Assembly: GCF_003515945.1 (NCBI RefSeq)
Contig: NZ_QWLM01000006.1
Location: 1 to 64,000 of the forward strand
Source: Dermacoccus abyssi
GTDB lineage: Bacteria; Actinomycetota; Actinomycetes; Actinomycetales; Dermatophilaceae
DNA: 64,000 nt
Reading direction: 5' to 3'
The position numbers and the translations under genes were made by a program. The first letter of the stretch is position 1; every line of letters starts with the position of its first letter. Positions 1-9,900 of this stretch are shown here, in pieces. The notes below the pieces were generated by a model that did no database searches, was not told the DNA's origin, and saw nothing but the letters and a program-made list of their open reading frames with translations.

Positions 1-2
1 CT

Positions 3-86
3 GCCGAGCTCAACGGGCGCCCACGCAAAACGCTCAACTGGGACAACCCAGCCGAGCGCCTGCGTGATCTACTTCAAACCACGTGA
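3..86 (+). pseudogene. IS30-family transposase, C-terminal end (gene continues off the left edge)
   Basis: Frame 3 reads 27 residues and a TGA stop, with LNGRPRKTLNW followed by NPAERLRDLL. This is the typical C-terminus of IS30-family DDE transposases, which end with a NGRPRKTL...W..P.E.....L pattern. Only the tail is in the window, so it cannot be said whether the gene is intact. A likely terminal inverted repeat follows at once. Assignment rests on this short motif and its position next to the repeat. Confidence 0.7.
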
Positions 87-92
87 TCAATC

Positions 93-121
93 AGGTGTTG
101 CGAGGACCACGAGAATCCGCC
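93..121 (+). repeat. Probable right terminal inverted repeat of the IS30-type element
   Basis: The segment reads GGTGTTGCGAGGACCACGAG and ends in AATCCGCC. It resembles the ends of actinobacterial IS30 elements (GGTGTTGC...GACC...GAATCCGCC) and begins a few bases after the transposase stop, which is the normal layout. The left end lies outside the window, so pairing and target duplication cannot be checked. Confidence 0.5.
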
Positions 122-155
122 GACGCTGCGGGGCCTTCGTCATGTCCCGGTTGCT

Positions 156-929
156 TCAGGCGCGCACGCGTTCCGCACCGGCATACACGTTGAAGTGGTC
201 GCGGCGCATCATGCCGACGAGCACGAGCCCGTACTCCTCGCAGAGATCGACGGCCATCGACGACGGCGCCGACACCGCGACGATGCCGCTCACGCCCGCG
301 GCGACGGCCTTCTGCACGATCTCGAAGGACACACGTCCCGACACGACGAGCAGACGGTCGCGCGCAGGGAGCAGCCCGTCCATGAGTGCTCGGCCGAGCA
401 CCTTGTCGACGGCGTTGTGACGGCCGACGTCCTCGCGCACGACGTCGATCCGCCCGTCGTAGGTGGCGAGCCCGGCGGCGTGGAGACCTCCCGTGCGTTC
501 GAACGCCCTTTGCTGTTCGCGGAGGGTGTCGGGCAGGTCGCGTGCGACGTCGACGTCGAGCACCTGAGCCGAGCGCGGCCCGACGGCGCCGAGCGTCAGT
601 TGGTCGGCACTACAGACGCCGCAGGCCGCGCCGGTGACGAAGGATCGGGGGCGGGGTGGTGTCGTGTGCGGCGCGAGCGCGATCTCGATGACATCGACGT
701 CGTTCTTCCAGCACCCGCGCAGCTGCGTGACGTCGGCCGGAGCCTCGACGCCGGATTCGACGAGGAGCCAGCCGGCAGCGAGTTCCGTGTCGTGCCCCGG
801 GGTTCGCATGAGCACGGCGAGCGTCGTGTCACCGAGGTGGAGTTCGAGGGGCGCCTCGACGACGAGGTCGTCGGCGCGTCCGCTCATGCCACCGGCGTTG
901 ACGCGGTGGACGCGGCGACGGGCTGTCAT
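156..929 (-). CDS. fdhD: Formate dehydrogenase accessory sulfurtransferase FdhD
   Basis: FdhD passes sulfur from a cysteine desulfurase to the molybdenum cofactor of formate dehydrogenases. The 257-residue protein has the two-cysteine motif CGVC (Cys103, Cys106), the RTGGLHAAGL segment (about 145-154) and the REDVGRHNAVDK segment (165-176), all family hallmarks. The open frame extends upstream to 1058, but the ATG at 929 was chosen because the longer form would overlap the divergent gene at 962 and has no family similarity. No formate dehydrogenase gene is in the window. The gene ends 35 bases from the IS30 end, so the insertion borders it without visibly truncating it. Confidence 0.93.
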   Translation of the reverse strand: MTARRRVHRVNAGGMSGRADDLVVEAPLELHLGDTTLAVLMRTPGHDTELAAGWLLVESGVEAPADVTQLRGCWKNDVDVIEIALAPHTTPPRPRSFVTGAACGVCSADQLTLGAVGPRSAQVLDVDVARDLPDTLREQQRAFERTGGLHAAGLATYDGRIDVVREDVGRHNAVDKVLGRALMDGLLPARDRLLVVSGRVSFEIVQKAVAAGVSGIVAVSAPSSMAVDLCEEYGLVLVGMMRRDHFNVYAGAERVRA

Positions 930-961
930 CTGCGACACGCGGAAAGCGTACAGTCGCGAAC

Positions 962-1753
962 ATGGCTGACGCGAGAACCCATGTGAAGGAACGCACTTCG
1001 GCGCCTGAGGGCTTCTTCGAGACCGAGGCCGCCGGGTTGCGGTGGCTCGGTGAGGCAACGGCGAGTGGCGGAGCGGACGTCGTCGAGGTGCTCGACGTCG
1101 ACTCGCGTTCGCTCACCTTGGCTCATGTCGAGTCGGCCTCCCCATACGCCGAAGCGGCTCACGCCTTCGGCAAGGCGCTTGCCGCGACGCACGCCGCCGG
1201 AGCCCCCGGCTTCGGCGCCCTTCCGCCGGGCGCGGGTCACTACTATTTCGGTCCGCTCAATCAGCCGATCTCGCTACCCACGGACGTGTACGACGACTTC
1301 GGCACCTTCTACTCGCGTGCCCGCCTGCACCCCCTGGCGGGGCGCGTCGACCTTCCCGGGCGGGAAACTCGCCTCCTCGACGATCTCTGCAGGGCACTGG
1401 AGAACGGCGCAGCCGAGTTCGGCCGTTCCGCCGTCACGCCGGCACGGGTGCACGGCGACCTGTGGAGCGGCAACGTCATGTGGTCACCGAACGGCGTGGT
1501 ACTCATCGACCCGGCAGCGTGCGGCCACCACCCGTTGGCGGACCTCGCGATGCTCATGATGTTCGGCGCTCCGCACGTCGAGGAGATCGTCGCGGGCTAC
1601 GAGGCGGCGCGACCGTTGCGCAGCGGTTGGCGTCAGGAGATCCCCCTGCACCAGCTCTTCGGCTACCTCGTGCACCTTGATCTCTTCGGTGGCGCCTACC
1701 TCTCCCCAACGACTGATGCGCTACGAGCAAGTGCCGAACTCTGCGGCGTCTGA
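962..1753 (+). CDS. Fructosamine kinase / aminoglycoside-phosphotransferase-fold kinase
   Basis: This 263-residue protein has the kinase catalytic loop HGDLWSGN (164-171) and the metal-binding Asp of VLIDPA (D183), plus the HHPLADLAML tail after it, as in the fructosamine-kinase family. Members phosphorylate ketoamine adducts on glycated proteins or small amines, a deglycation function. The N-terminal nucleotide-binding lobe is short. It is divergent from fdhD with a 32-base gap, so the two may share a promoter region. The substrate cannot be read from sequence. Confidence 0.85.
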   Translation: MADARTHVKERTSAPEGFFETEAAGLRWLGEATASGGADVVEVLDVDSRSLTLAHVESASPYAEAAHAFGKALAATHAAGAPGFGALPPGAGHYYFGPLNQPISLPTDVYDDFGTFYSRARLHPLAGRVDLPGRETRLLDDLCRALENGAAEFGRSAVTPARVHGDLWSGNVMWSPNGVVLIDPAACGHHPLADLAMLMMFGAPHVEEIVAGYEAARPLRSGWRQEIPLHQLFGYLVHLDLFGGAYLSPTTDALRASAELCGV

Positions 1754-1820
1754 GACGGAACCGATGTGACTGCGCTCACGTCGTAGTGTTGGCATATCAA
1801 CCACGGGGCAGGGGAACATC

Positions 1821-2823
1821 ATGTGCGAGCATGACGCCTTCACTCACACGCCAGGATCGGGCCACGGCACGACGCGACGAACGTTACTCACTGGCGCCCT
1901 CGCCGCGCCGCTCGTGGCGGGTGTCTCCGCCGGATCGGCCACGGCAGCCACCACGGTGACGCGCTGGGTGAAGCCGCCGTACACCGACGCCTACCCGGCG
2001 ATGCAGGTCAAGAACGCCGTGGGCCGTCTCGGTGAGGCGGTGCCGGTCACCGGCTACTTCGTCAACACGACGTGGTTCAAGATCACCACCGGCGAAATGG
2101 CGGGTACGTACGTCTCCGGTTCGGGGCTGACCACGACGAACCCGGCCACCCAGACCTTCGCCTACCCCTCACCCGACCCGTTCTCGCTCCCCCCGGTTGG
2201 CTCCCGCCTCACGCGTTACGTCATCAGCCGCGACTTCTATGTCAGCACCCGCGCGTCCGCGTCCTTCTCCGCCGCGCGCAGAACATCGATCGCGCCCCCG
2301 CACGAAGGTCACCGGCAAGCTCGTCTCGAGCGACTGGGTGAGGCTGGACGACGGCCGCTACATCACGACCGCGCTGCTCGCCACCGCACCAGTCGTCCGT
2401 GCCTTCAACGGCCGCGTGCCGAGCGGAAGGCTCCGCGCGTTGCCCGCCTACCTACGAGCACCGTCGGCCGCCGCATCGTCCCTCGAGCGCGTTGCGGCCA
2501 TGCAGTTCATCCGGATGGACACGGCGTTCGCGAAGGTCTTCGGCTACCACATCACCGTCGAAGAGGGCTACCGCTCGCTGTACTGGCAGAAGCACTGGTA
2601 CGCCCAGTACGGCGCGCCTCGCGCTGCCTATCCGGGTACGTCGAACCACGGCATGGGGCTGGCCGTCGACATCCGAAGCGGTGCCGGATCGCCCTTCATC
2701 TTCGGTACACCTGCTGACAAGTGGCTGACCGCGAACGGCGCAGGTTTCGGCTTCGACCGCTCGTGGTGGCTCGACCAGGGCCGCCCGAACGCCGAGTTCT
2801 GGCACTACAACTTCATCGGCTGA
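1821..2823 (+). pseudogene. Secreted D-alanyl-D-alanine carboxypeptidase (VanY/M15 type), frameshifted
   Basis: The first frame gives a Tat-like signal (RRTLLTGALAAPLVAG, residues about 18-33) and two SH3-like repeats. The second frame gives the peptidase domain with SNHGMGLAVDI (the His-x6-Asp zinc motif) and EFWHYNF near the end, as in VanY/M15B enzymes that trim peptidoglycan stem peptides outside the cell. The frames join at a run of five C (2296 region, 2295-2299). Removing one C restores SIAPRTKVTGKLVSSDWV and one 333-residue product. Either the gene is inactivated or the run is miscalled. The start is the ATG following GGGGCAGGGGAAC. Confidence 0.82.
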
Positions 2824-2827
2824 CAGA

Positions 2828-2857
2828 GACGGCGAACCTCAGGCGAGGTTCGCCGTC
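2828..2857. terminator. Hairpin between convergent genes
   Basis: A perfect 13-bp stem (GACGGCGAACCTC / GAGGTTCGCCGTC) with loop AGGC. It overlaps the last codons of the minus-strand nucleosidase and follows the stop of the plus-strand carboxypeptidase, so it can act in both directions. No strong T-run is present. Confidence 0.55.
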
Positions 2858-3402
2858 CACCACTGCGCGAGGTCGCGGGCCGAGGTGTCGACGGCCGTCG
2901 CCCAGTCGAGCGCCGATTCGTCGGCGTCGTCGGAGACGTGCTTGACCACGCGCACCGGCACCCCAAAGGTCTGGCAGGCCATGACGACCGCGTACCCCTC
3001 CATGTCGACGAGCGACGCGCGCTCGGCGAGCACGTCACGCACCGCAGGGTCGCTGACGAACAGGTCACCGGTCGCGAGAACGAGCTCGGGGTCGCCGAAA
3101 CCCGTCGTCAGTCGCTCACGCGGGTCGTGGCCGAGCGCACGGATGGCGTCGGCACTCATGTCGTGGTTCAGCACGACGCCCGGCTCGAAGGCACCGCGCA
3201 GCACGGGCCGGAGCGCCCCGCAGCTGCCGAGGTTGACCACGGTGAGCCCCTCGCGACCGGCTTCCCCGCGCTCCGCGAGAGCACGCGTCGTGGCGATCGC
3301 CGCCGCCGCCTTCCCGAGCCCGGTGATGACGACCTCGACATTGTCGGGCAGATAGCGCGTCTCGCTGCGGGCAGCGGCAATGACGAGGAAACGCTCGCTC
3401 AT
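2839..3402 (-). CDS. Nucleosidase of the PNP/UDP family (MTA/SAH nucleosidase-like)
   Basis: This is a 187-residue protein with the family segments VVNLGSCGAL (about 55-64), DMEGYAV (133-139, purine/ribose binding with the catalytic-region Glu) and VSDDADE (156-162, the Asp that protonates the base). These match 5'-methylthioadenosine/S-adenosylhomocysteine nucleosidases and related purine nucleosidases. It is shorter than the usual 230 residues, with a reduced N-terminal region, so the exact nucleoside is uncertain. Its start overlaps the stop of the upstream Sua5/YciO gene (ATGA), so the two are translationally coupled. Confidence 0.8.
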   Translation of the reverse strand: MSERFLVIAAARSETRYLPDNVEVVITGLGKAAAAIATTRALAERGEAGREGLTVVNLGSCGALRPVLRGAFEPGVVLNHDMSADAIRALGHDPRERLTTGFGDPELVLATGDLFVSDPAVRDVLAERASLVDMEGYAVVMACQTFGVPVRVVKHVSDDADESALDWATAVDTSARDLAQWWTANLA

Positions 3403-4022
3403 GCCTCGAAGCGCTCCGTGTCACCGGAACCCACACGAACGACCTCCGGGTAACCCTCGGTGAAGTCGACCACCGTCGTCGGACGAGGCTCCACCGACTC
3501 CGCGTCGATGACGATGTCGACGAGGTGATCGAGTTCCTCCTTCACCGCCCAGCCGTACGTGAACGGCTCTTCCTGATCGGGCAGGATGAGCGACGTCGAC
3601 AGCAACGGCTCCCCCAACGCCTCGACGATGGCACGCGCCACCGGGTGAGTGTCGAGACGCACGCCGACGGTCTTCTTCTTGGGATGGACAAGCTTGCGCG
3701 GCACCTCGCCCGTCGCCGGCAGAATGAAGGTGTACGGTCCGGGCGTCGCCGCCTTCACCGCGCGGAACGCTGCGTTGCTCAACTGCACGAGCTGCCCCAA
3801 CTCCGCGAAGTCACGGCACACGAGCGTGAAGTCGTGCTTCGCGTCGAGCTTGCGGATCCGAATCATCCGCTCCTTCGCCTCGGCATTGCCGAGCGTGGCA
3901 CCGAGCGCGTAACCCGACGACGTCGGGTAGGCGATGAGCGCGCCGTCACGCAACGCGACCACGACCTGCGCGATGAGACGCGGCTGCGGGTTCTCGGGGT
4001 GGATGTCGAGGAAAGTGGCCAT
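3399..4022 (-). CDS. YrdC/Sua5-domain protein (YciO-like, L-threonylcarbamoyladenylate synthase family)
   Basis: This 207-residue protein has the YrdC-fold core: AYPTSSGYALG (31-41), RIRKLDAKHDFTLVCRDF, the PGPYTFILPAT segment and GVRLDTHPVARAIVEALGEPLLSTS. Family members make threonylcarbamoyl-AMP for the t6A modification of ANN-decoding tRNAs. The sequence is closest in style to the YciO branch, whose physiological role is less certain than that of TsaC/Sua5. The start is ATG 4022, and the gene is the first of a two-gene unit with the nucleosidase. Confidence 0.85.
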   Translation of the reverse strand: MATFLDIHPENPQPRLIAQVVVALRDGALIAYPTSSGYALGATLGNAEAKERMIRIRKLDAKHDFTLVCRDFAELGQLVQLSNAAFRAVKAATPGPYTFILPATGEVPRKLVHPKKKTVGVRLDTHPVARAIVEALGEPLLSTSLILPDQEEPFTYGWAVKEELDHLVDIVIDAESVEPRPTTVVDFTEGYPEVVRVGSGDTERFEA

Positions 4023-4025
4023 GCC

Positions 4026-4523
4026 TCACGCTACGCCGCGCTGCTGCTCCCCGTCGATGCGTGGATCCTGGTCGAAACCCCGCCGGCGGGTGTGCAGAAC
4101 GTAGGCCGCCATGATCAGGGGCCACTGCTCGTACGCCGCGCGGAACGCCGCGTTCGCCTCGCGCCATCCGTCGTGCTCGAAGTGCACCCGACTCCCCCAG
4201 TCGTTCTCCGAGAAGCGCACGGACACGTGACTCGGCGCGTCCTGTTCGCCCTGCCACCAGCACCACCACGTGACCTGCTCGCCGGGTTGGAGCACCTCGA
4301 TTCGTCCCCACACGTCCACCCCGCCATCGGACGACGTCCACGTGACATCGGCGCCTGCGACACCGCCCAGTGAGGCGCTTTCGAACGTCAGGGGGTCGCG
4401 GCTGAACTCACGCGGCCACCATCGGGAGAACTCGTCGACGAAGAGAGCAAAGGCGAGCGACTGCGTCACCGGGACGTCGTACGTCAGCCGGATGGGATCC
4501 ACGAAACGTCGCCCCCTTCTCAC
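4026..4523 (-). CDS. SRPBCC (AHSA1-like) domain protein
   Basis: This 165-residue protein has the START-like pattern of AHSA1 proteins: an N-terminal strand with VTQSLAFALFVDEFSRWWP, then WGRIEVLQPGEQVTWWCWW and VSVRFSENDWGSRVHFEHDGW, and a C-terminal helix starting YEQWPLIMAAYV. Such proteins bind hydrophobic ligands or partner proteins, and the ligand is unknown here. The start at 4523 is a GTG without a clear ribosome-binding site and the true start may lie about nine codons downstream. It lies three bases upstream of the YciO-like gene, so it is likely cotranscribed with it. Confidence 0.72.
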   Translation of the reverse strand: MRRGRRFVDPIRLTYDVPVTQSLAFALFVDEFSRWWPREFSRDPLTFESASLGGVAGADVTWTSSDGGVDVWGRIEVLQPGEQVTWWCWWQGEQDAPSHVSVRFSENDWGSRVHFEHDGWREANAAFRAAYEQWPLIMAAYVLHTRRRGFDQDPRIDGEQQRGVA

Positions 4524-4612
4524 TCAACGGGTCGCTCCATCTGACCACAGCGGCTCCGTGTGTCGGGGGGTTTGGGCGCACCCGTTCGTCGTCAGGATTC
4601 GTTGGGCCACCG

Positions 4613-5041
4613 TCAGGGTTCGACGTGCATCCGAACGTCGGTCGGAAGGAGCACGGTACGGCTCACGGTGCACAGGCGTTCGTGCGAGAGCTCGACCGTC
4701 TCCGGGTACACCTTGCGAGCAGCGTCGCCCGCTTCACCCTCCGGGAAGCGCACGCTGAAGGTGACGTCGATCGGACCCATGTGGTTGCCCTGCTCGTCAC
4801 GCAGCTTGTCGCCCTCGGCGACGACGTCGAACTGCTCGGGCTCGCTGCGGCGCGAGGTGAAGATGTCGACGTCGATCGCGCTGCACCCGGCGATGGCCGT
4901 GAGCAGGAGCTCGACGGGCGTGAACTGCTCGTCCTCGCCCGAACCGAAGTCGAGCGTGCCGCCGCGCGCGTTCGTCGCGGTGAAGCGACCGGCGCTCGTA
5001 CGGGTGAGGGAAACACTGCGGTGGGCATCGGTAGAAGTCAT
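4613..5041 (-). CDS. OsmC-family peroxiredoxin-like protein
   Basis: This is a 142-residue protein with both family cysteines: AGCSAIDVDIF (Cys53) and ERLCTVSRT (Cys124). OsmC/Ohr proteins reduce organic hydroperoxides through this thiol pair. The spacing and the TPVELLLTAIAGC segment fit the OsmC/YhfA side rather than Ohr. It is divergent from the histidine phosphatase gene, with only 28 bases between the starts. Confidence 0.88.
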   Translation of the reverse strand: MTSTDAHRSVSLTRTSAGRFTATNARGGTLDFGSGEDEQFTPVELLLTAIAGCSAIDVDIFTSRRSEPEQFDVVAEGDKLRDEQGNHMGPIDVTFSVRFPEGEAGDAARKVYPETVELSHERLCTVSRTVLLPTDVRMHVEP

Positions 5042-5069
5042 GGGGCCATGGTGCCACTAGGCTCTTCGG

Positions 5070-5705
5070 GTGCCCCTCGTCACCGCTCCTCAAGGTCCCC
5101 CGCCCGGCAAGGGCCAGCTCGTCCTCGTCCGTCACGGCGAAACCGAATGGTCGCGCGACGGGCGTCACACCGGAACCACCGACCTCCCACTGCTTCCGGC
5201 CGGCGAAGCCGTTGCGCGCGCGGCGGGGCAGGCGCTCGCCGGTCGTCACTTCGTCGCCGAGTTCGTCTCACCGCTGACCCGGGCGCTGCGCACCGCCGAA
5301 CTGATCGGCCTGAAGAACCTCGAGATCGACGAGGACCTGCGCGAGTGGGATTACGGCGGCTACGAAGGCAAGTCCACGCCGCAGATCCGCGACGAGGTCG
5401 GTTACGACTGGGAGATCTTCAGCCACGGCGTCGTGCCGGGTGAGACCCCGGGTGAGACGGTCGAGGACGTCGCGGCCCGCGCCTCGCACGTCCTGAACCG
5501 CGTCATGCCGTTGCTGGAGAGGGGGGATGTCATCCTCGTGGCCCACGGCCACCTCCTGCGCATCCTCGCAGCCGTCTACCTTCGGCAGGAGCCCCGCTTC
5601 GCCGCCCAGCTCATGCTCGACGCCGGCGCGGTCTGCGCCCTCGATCACCACCACGACGTGCCCGGGATCCTCAGCTGGAACACGACGCACCTGCCGTCGG
5701 CATGA
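5070..5705 (+). CDS. Histidine phosphatase family protein (phosphoglycerate-mutase-like)
   Basis: This 211-residue protein begins its catalytic core with LVRHGETEW (19-27, phospho-accepting His in RHG), has the ARG/Arg-containing SPLTRALRTAELIG segment and the second catalytic His in LVAHGHLLR (about 156-164). This is the branch-1 histidine phosphatase layout seen in acid phosphatases and cofactor-dependent mutases. The substrate is not identifiable. GTG at 5070 is taken as start because the core needs only about 15 residues before it. Confidence 0.85.
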   Translation: MPLVTAPQGPPPGKGQLVLVRHGETEWSRDGRHTGTTDLPLLPAGEAVARAAGQALAGRHFVAEFVSPLTRALRTAELIGLKNLEIDEDLREWDYGGYEGKSTPQIRDEVGYDWEIFSHGVVPGETPGETVEDVAARASHVLNRVMPLLERGDVILVAHGHLLRILAAVYLRQEPRFAAQLMLDAGAVCALDHHHDVPGILSWNTTHLPSA

Positions 5706-5749
5706 CCTGCGGGATCGGGTTGTCGGTGGTCGCTCCTAGGGTGTGAGCC

Positions 5750-6940
5750 ATGCGCATCCTCCACACCTCCGACTGGCATCTCGGCCGGTCCTTCCACGGT
5801 GAAGGCCTCGGCGATGCGCACGCGCGCTACCTCGACCACCTCGTCGAACTGACCCGCGAGGAGAAGGTCGACGCCGTCGTCGTTTCCGGTGACATCTACG
5901 ACCGGGCACTGCCGAACCCGCGCACCGTCGAACTGCTCGACGACGCCCTCGTGCGACTGCTCGACACCGGGAGCCGCGTCGTGGTGACCTCCGGCAACCA
6001 CGACTCGGCCACGCGCCTCGGGTTCGGATCCCGCGTCATGGAGCACTCCGGGCTCCACATCCGCGCCGCCTACGAAGGCATCGCGCGCCCCATCGCGATA
6101 CCGGGTTACGGCAGCCAGGACACCGCCGGCCATGTGGTGGCGCTCCCCTACCTCGAGCCGTCCGTTGCGGCCGGGGCGTTCGACACAGAGTCGACGCACC
6201 GGGCCGTGCTCACCGAGGCGGTGACGCGCGGTCGCACCGCGCTGCCTGACGACGGGCTGCCGGTCGTCGGCATGGCACACGCCTTCTTCGCAGGCGCCAC
6301 GACGAGTGAGTCCGAACGCGACATCTGCGTCGGCGGTCTCGGCGTCGCGCCCCGCTCCGTCGTCGACGCCTTCGACTACGCGGCACTCGGGCACCTCCAC
6401 GGCGCGCAAACCCTCAGCGAGTCGGTGCGCTACAGCGGCAGTCCGGTCGCCATGTCGTTCAGCGAAGCGGCCCACACCAAGGGCACGTGGCTCGTCGACG
6501 TCGCCCGCGGCAGTGTCTCCGCCGAGTTCATCGAGGCACCGATCCACCGTTCGCTCGCCATCCTGCGCGGCGAACTCGACAACCTGCTCGCCGATCCCAA
6601 GCTCGAACACGCCGAATCGGCCTGGTGCCAGGTCACGCTCACCGACGAGATCCGGCCCGCAGCGGCCATGGATCGCGTGCGAGCGCGTTTCCCCCACACC
6701 CTGCGCCTCATCTTCGACACGCCTCGTACCGAGACCCAACCGATCACCTACGCCGAGCGACTCAAGGGCCGTGACGACGTGGAGCTGTGCTGCGACTTCC
6801 TCGCCCACGTGCGTGGCGGACGCGGCCCCAACGCCACCGAGCGCACCGCTATCGGCAAGGCCGTCAGCGCGGCTCTGCGACGCGGTGACGAACCGATGGC
6901 AGACGACGGCTCGATGTTCTCCCTCGAGGATCTGCGATGA
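5750..6940 (+). CDS. sbcD: Exonuclease SbcCD subunit D
   Basis: SbcD is the manganese nuclease subunit of the Mre11-type complex that opens hairpins and processes double-strand breaks. The 396-residue protein shows the calcineurin-like phosphoesterase motifs in order: HTSDWHLGR at the N-terminus, VVSGDIYDRA, VVTSGNHDS and ALGHLHG. Its last four bases (ATGA) overlap the start of sbcC, which indicates coupled translation of the two subunits. Confidence 0.95.
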   Translation: MRILHTSDWHLGRSFHGEGLGDAHARYLDHLVELTREEKVDAVVVSGDIYDRALPNPRTVELLDDALVRLLDTGSRVVVTSGNHDSATRLGFGSRVMEHSGLHIRAAYEGIARPIAIPGYGSQDTAGHVVALPYLEPSVAAGAFDTESTHRAVLTEAVTRGRTALPDDGLPVVGMAHAFFAGATTSESERDICVGGLGVAPRSVVDAFDYAALGHLHGAQTLSESVRYSGSPVAMSFSEAAHTKGTWLVDVARGSVSAEFIEAPIHRSLAILRGELDNLLADPKLEHAESAWCQVTLTDEIRPAAAMDRVRARFPHTLRLIFDTPRTETQPITYAERLKGRDDVELCCDFLAHVRGGRGPNATERTAIGKAVSAALRRGDEPMADDGSMFSLEDLR

Positions 6941-9900
6941 GACTTCACACCCTGCGCCTGGAGGCGTTCGGGCCCTTCCCTGACCGTGTGGACGTCGACT
7001 TCGGTGAACTCGACCAGGGCATCCTGCTCGTCAACGGCCCCACCGGCTCGGGCAAGAGCTCGCTCCTCGATGCCGTCGCGTTCGCGCTGTTCGGCGACGT
7101 TCCGGGCAGTCGACGCAGCCTGCGCAACGCTCTGCGGAGCCACCACGCCGCGCCAGAGACGGCGCCCTGGGTCGAACTCGAGTTCAGCGTCGGCCCCGAG
7201 CGCTGGCGCGTACGCCGGGCGCCCGCGTGGGACGCGCCGAAGCGCCGCGGTTCGGGAACCACCACGCGCCCCGCGTCGGTGAGGCTCGAGCAGTGGCGGG
7301 AGGGCCAATGGCACCTCGTCTCGTCCCGTATCGACGAGGCGGCCGACATGGTCACCGACACGCTGGGCATGGGTCTCGAGCAGTTCGCCCAGGTCGTCCT
7401 GCTCCCCCAGGGCGAGTTCGCCCAGTTCCTGCGCGCCAAGCCCGAAGACCGCCGGGCCCTGCTCGAGCGGCTCTTCGACGTCGCCCGCTTCGACGCCGTG
7501 GAGCGATGGTTCGCTGAGACGAAGAACGAACGCCTCCGTGCCAGTGAGGCCTCGCTCGAACACATCCGGGGTCACATGACGGTCGTCACCGACACGCTCA
7601 CGCGTCTTGACGACGACGAGTTGCCACCGGCCGTCTGGTCCGACGAGAGCGTTGCCGACCTTCCCGAGGTGTTGCGGACCCTCCTCGCCGCCCTGCGCGG
7701 GCGCCGTGACGACGCGGGCACGCGGGCGGCCGAGGCCGCGGCCGCAGCCAAGCAGGCCGAACGCGCCGTCGAACGCGCCGGCGCGTTGCTGGCCCTGCGT
7801 GAGGCCCACGAGCGGGCGCGCACCGACCTCGACGCCTGGCCCGCCGAAACCGTCACCCAGATGAAGAATGACGCGGACGCCGCCGATCACGTGGCGGGCG
7901 TGCTTCGCCTCGCGCAACGCAGTGGACGCGCCGACAAACAACTCGAGCAGGCACGTGCCCGGCGCATCGAGACCGCCGGAGCACTCGCGGAGATCACCGG
8001 GCTCGAGGCGCCTGGCGAACGTCACGATGCCGACGCCGTTCTCCCGGCCGAGGCGCTGAAGGCTCGGTCACAAGCGCTTCAGGCGCTGCAGTTGCACCTG
8101 CCGCGAGCCCTGCGCGCCCTCGACGACGTCGCCGCCGCTCGGCGCCATGCATCAGCGGCCGAGCAGAAGGCCGTCGCCACGAGGGAGACGATGGGGACGG
8201 CGAAGGAGGAGGGCGAACGTGCCGACGAAGCTGTCGTCGTCGCGGAGGAGACGCTCAGCTCGCTGCCTGACGTGCGAGGCTCCCTCAACGCCGTTCACGC
8301 TGCGCGTCGGATTCTTCAGGAAGTCCCTGCACACAGCAGGGCCGTGACCACAGCAACCGAAGCGCGCGACGCAGCAGTGGCCACCTTCACCGAACGTGAG
8401 CACGACGCGGTGGCCCTGCGTCTGGCCCGGCTGGCCGGTATCTCCGCCGAGATCGCCACCGATCTCACGCCCGGCAAGGCGTGCCCCGTGTGTGGCTCGT
8501 GCGAACACCCGAACCCTGCGACTGCGTCACCGCAGGCACCCGGCCCGCAGGCGATCGAGGCGGCGGAACGGGCTGCCCGGGATGCTGACGAGAAGCGTCG
8601 CCGTGCCGAAGCCACACTCGCCGGCGCCGAGCAGGCCTGGGCGAGCCACCTCGCGCACCTGCAAGCCCGCCTCGACGACGTCGTGGCCGCTGTGCCGGAC
8701 GGGGAGACATCCCCTGCGGGGAGCGATGACACAGCCGAAGCCCTCGTTGCCGCCGATCTCGTCGATGACGACAGCGCGCTGCGTCAGACCGAGCGCGACC
8801 TGAACGAGCGAGCCCAGCGTCGGGAAGAAGCGGCCGTGACGCTGGAAAAGGCTCGATCGGCACAGACGCGAGCCCACAGAGGCATAGCAACCGCGGAGAA
8901 GGACGCTGCCGCCGCCGTTGCACGCCGCGATGGCGCGAAAGAAGCACTGGCGGCTGCCCTCCAGCACCTCGCGGAAGCCGAGTCGTCCACACTGCAGTTC
9001 GTTTCGGACTACACCGACTCCAACAACTCCCCCGTGCTGCGCGGCACCACGCTGCCCGAAGGTGCCACCGACGGCACGAGCGTGGTTGCCACGGCCACCG
9101 GCGACGATGACGCTGCGCAGAACCTCGCGGACGAGGAGCACGAGGAGGCCGTGCGCACCCGCGTCCAGCAGCTCGCTCGGTCGGTCGACGACGCGCGTCG
9201 ACAGCTGACTGCGATCGACCGCGCGCGTGACGCCTTCGCCCGCGCGGACGCGACCTTCCGTACCGCAGCGACGCAGAGCGAGAGCGCCCAAGTCGAGCTG
9301 TCCGACGAACTCGTCGCCAAGGGTTACGACGACGTCGAGGCGGCCTTCGCCGTCGCCCTCGACGAGGACGAGCTGACGAGTCTGCGCGCCACGTGGCAAC
9401 ACGCCATCGAGGTCCGCGCGGCCGCGGGCGCCACCTTGGCCGACGACAGTGTGGCGTCTGCGGCGCACTCCCCCGCTCCCGATCCTGCGCGGCTGCGGCG
9501 GAGGGCCGACATCTACGCACGCCGCGCGAACGAATCCTCCACCGAGGCGTCCCGATGGGCGCAGGCCTACGAGATCCTCGACTCGATGCGTGACCGCATC
9601 GCCGACGCCGTGCGCGAGCATCTCCCCGTCGCCCAGGCGGCCCGGGAGATGAGCGACCTCGCGAGCACGTTCTCCGGCATCGGCGAGAACACGCACCGCA
9701 TGAGGCTCACGAGCTACGTGCTCGCCGCCCATCTCGAGACCGTGACGGTGATGGCGAACGAGCGCCTGCACTACATGACCGACGGGCGCTACCAGCTGAA
9801 GTACACCGACGAGCGGGCCAAGGGCACCGCCCGCAGCGGACTCGGTCTGGTCGTTGTCGATGCCTGGACCGGCCGCAGCCGCGACACCGCCACGCTCTCC

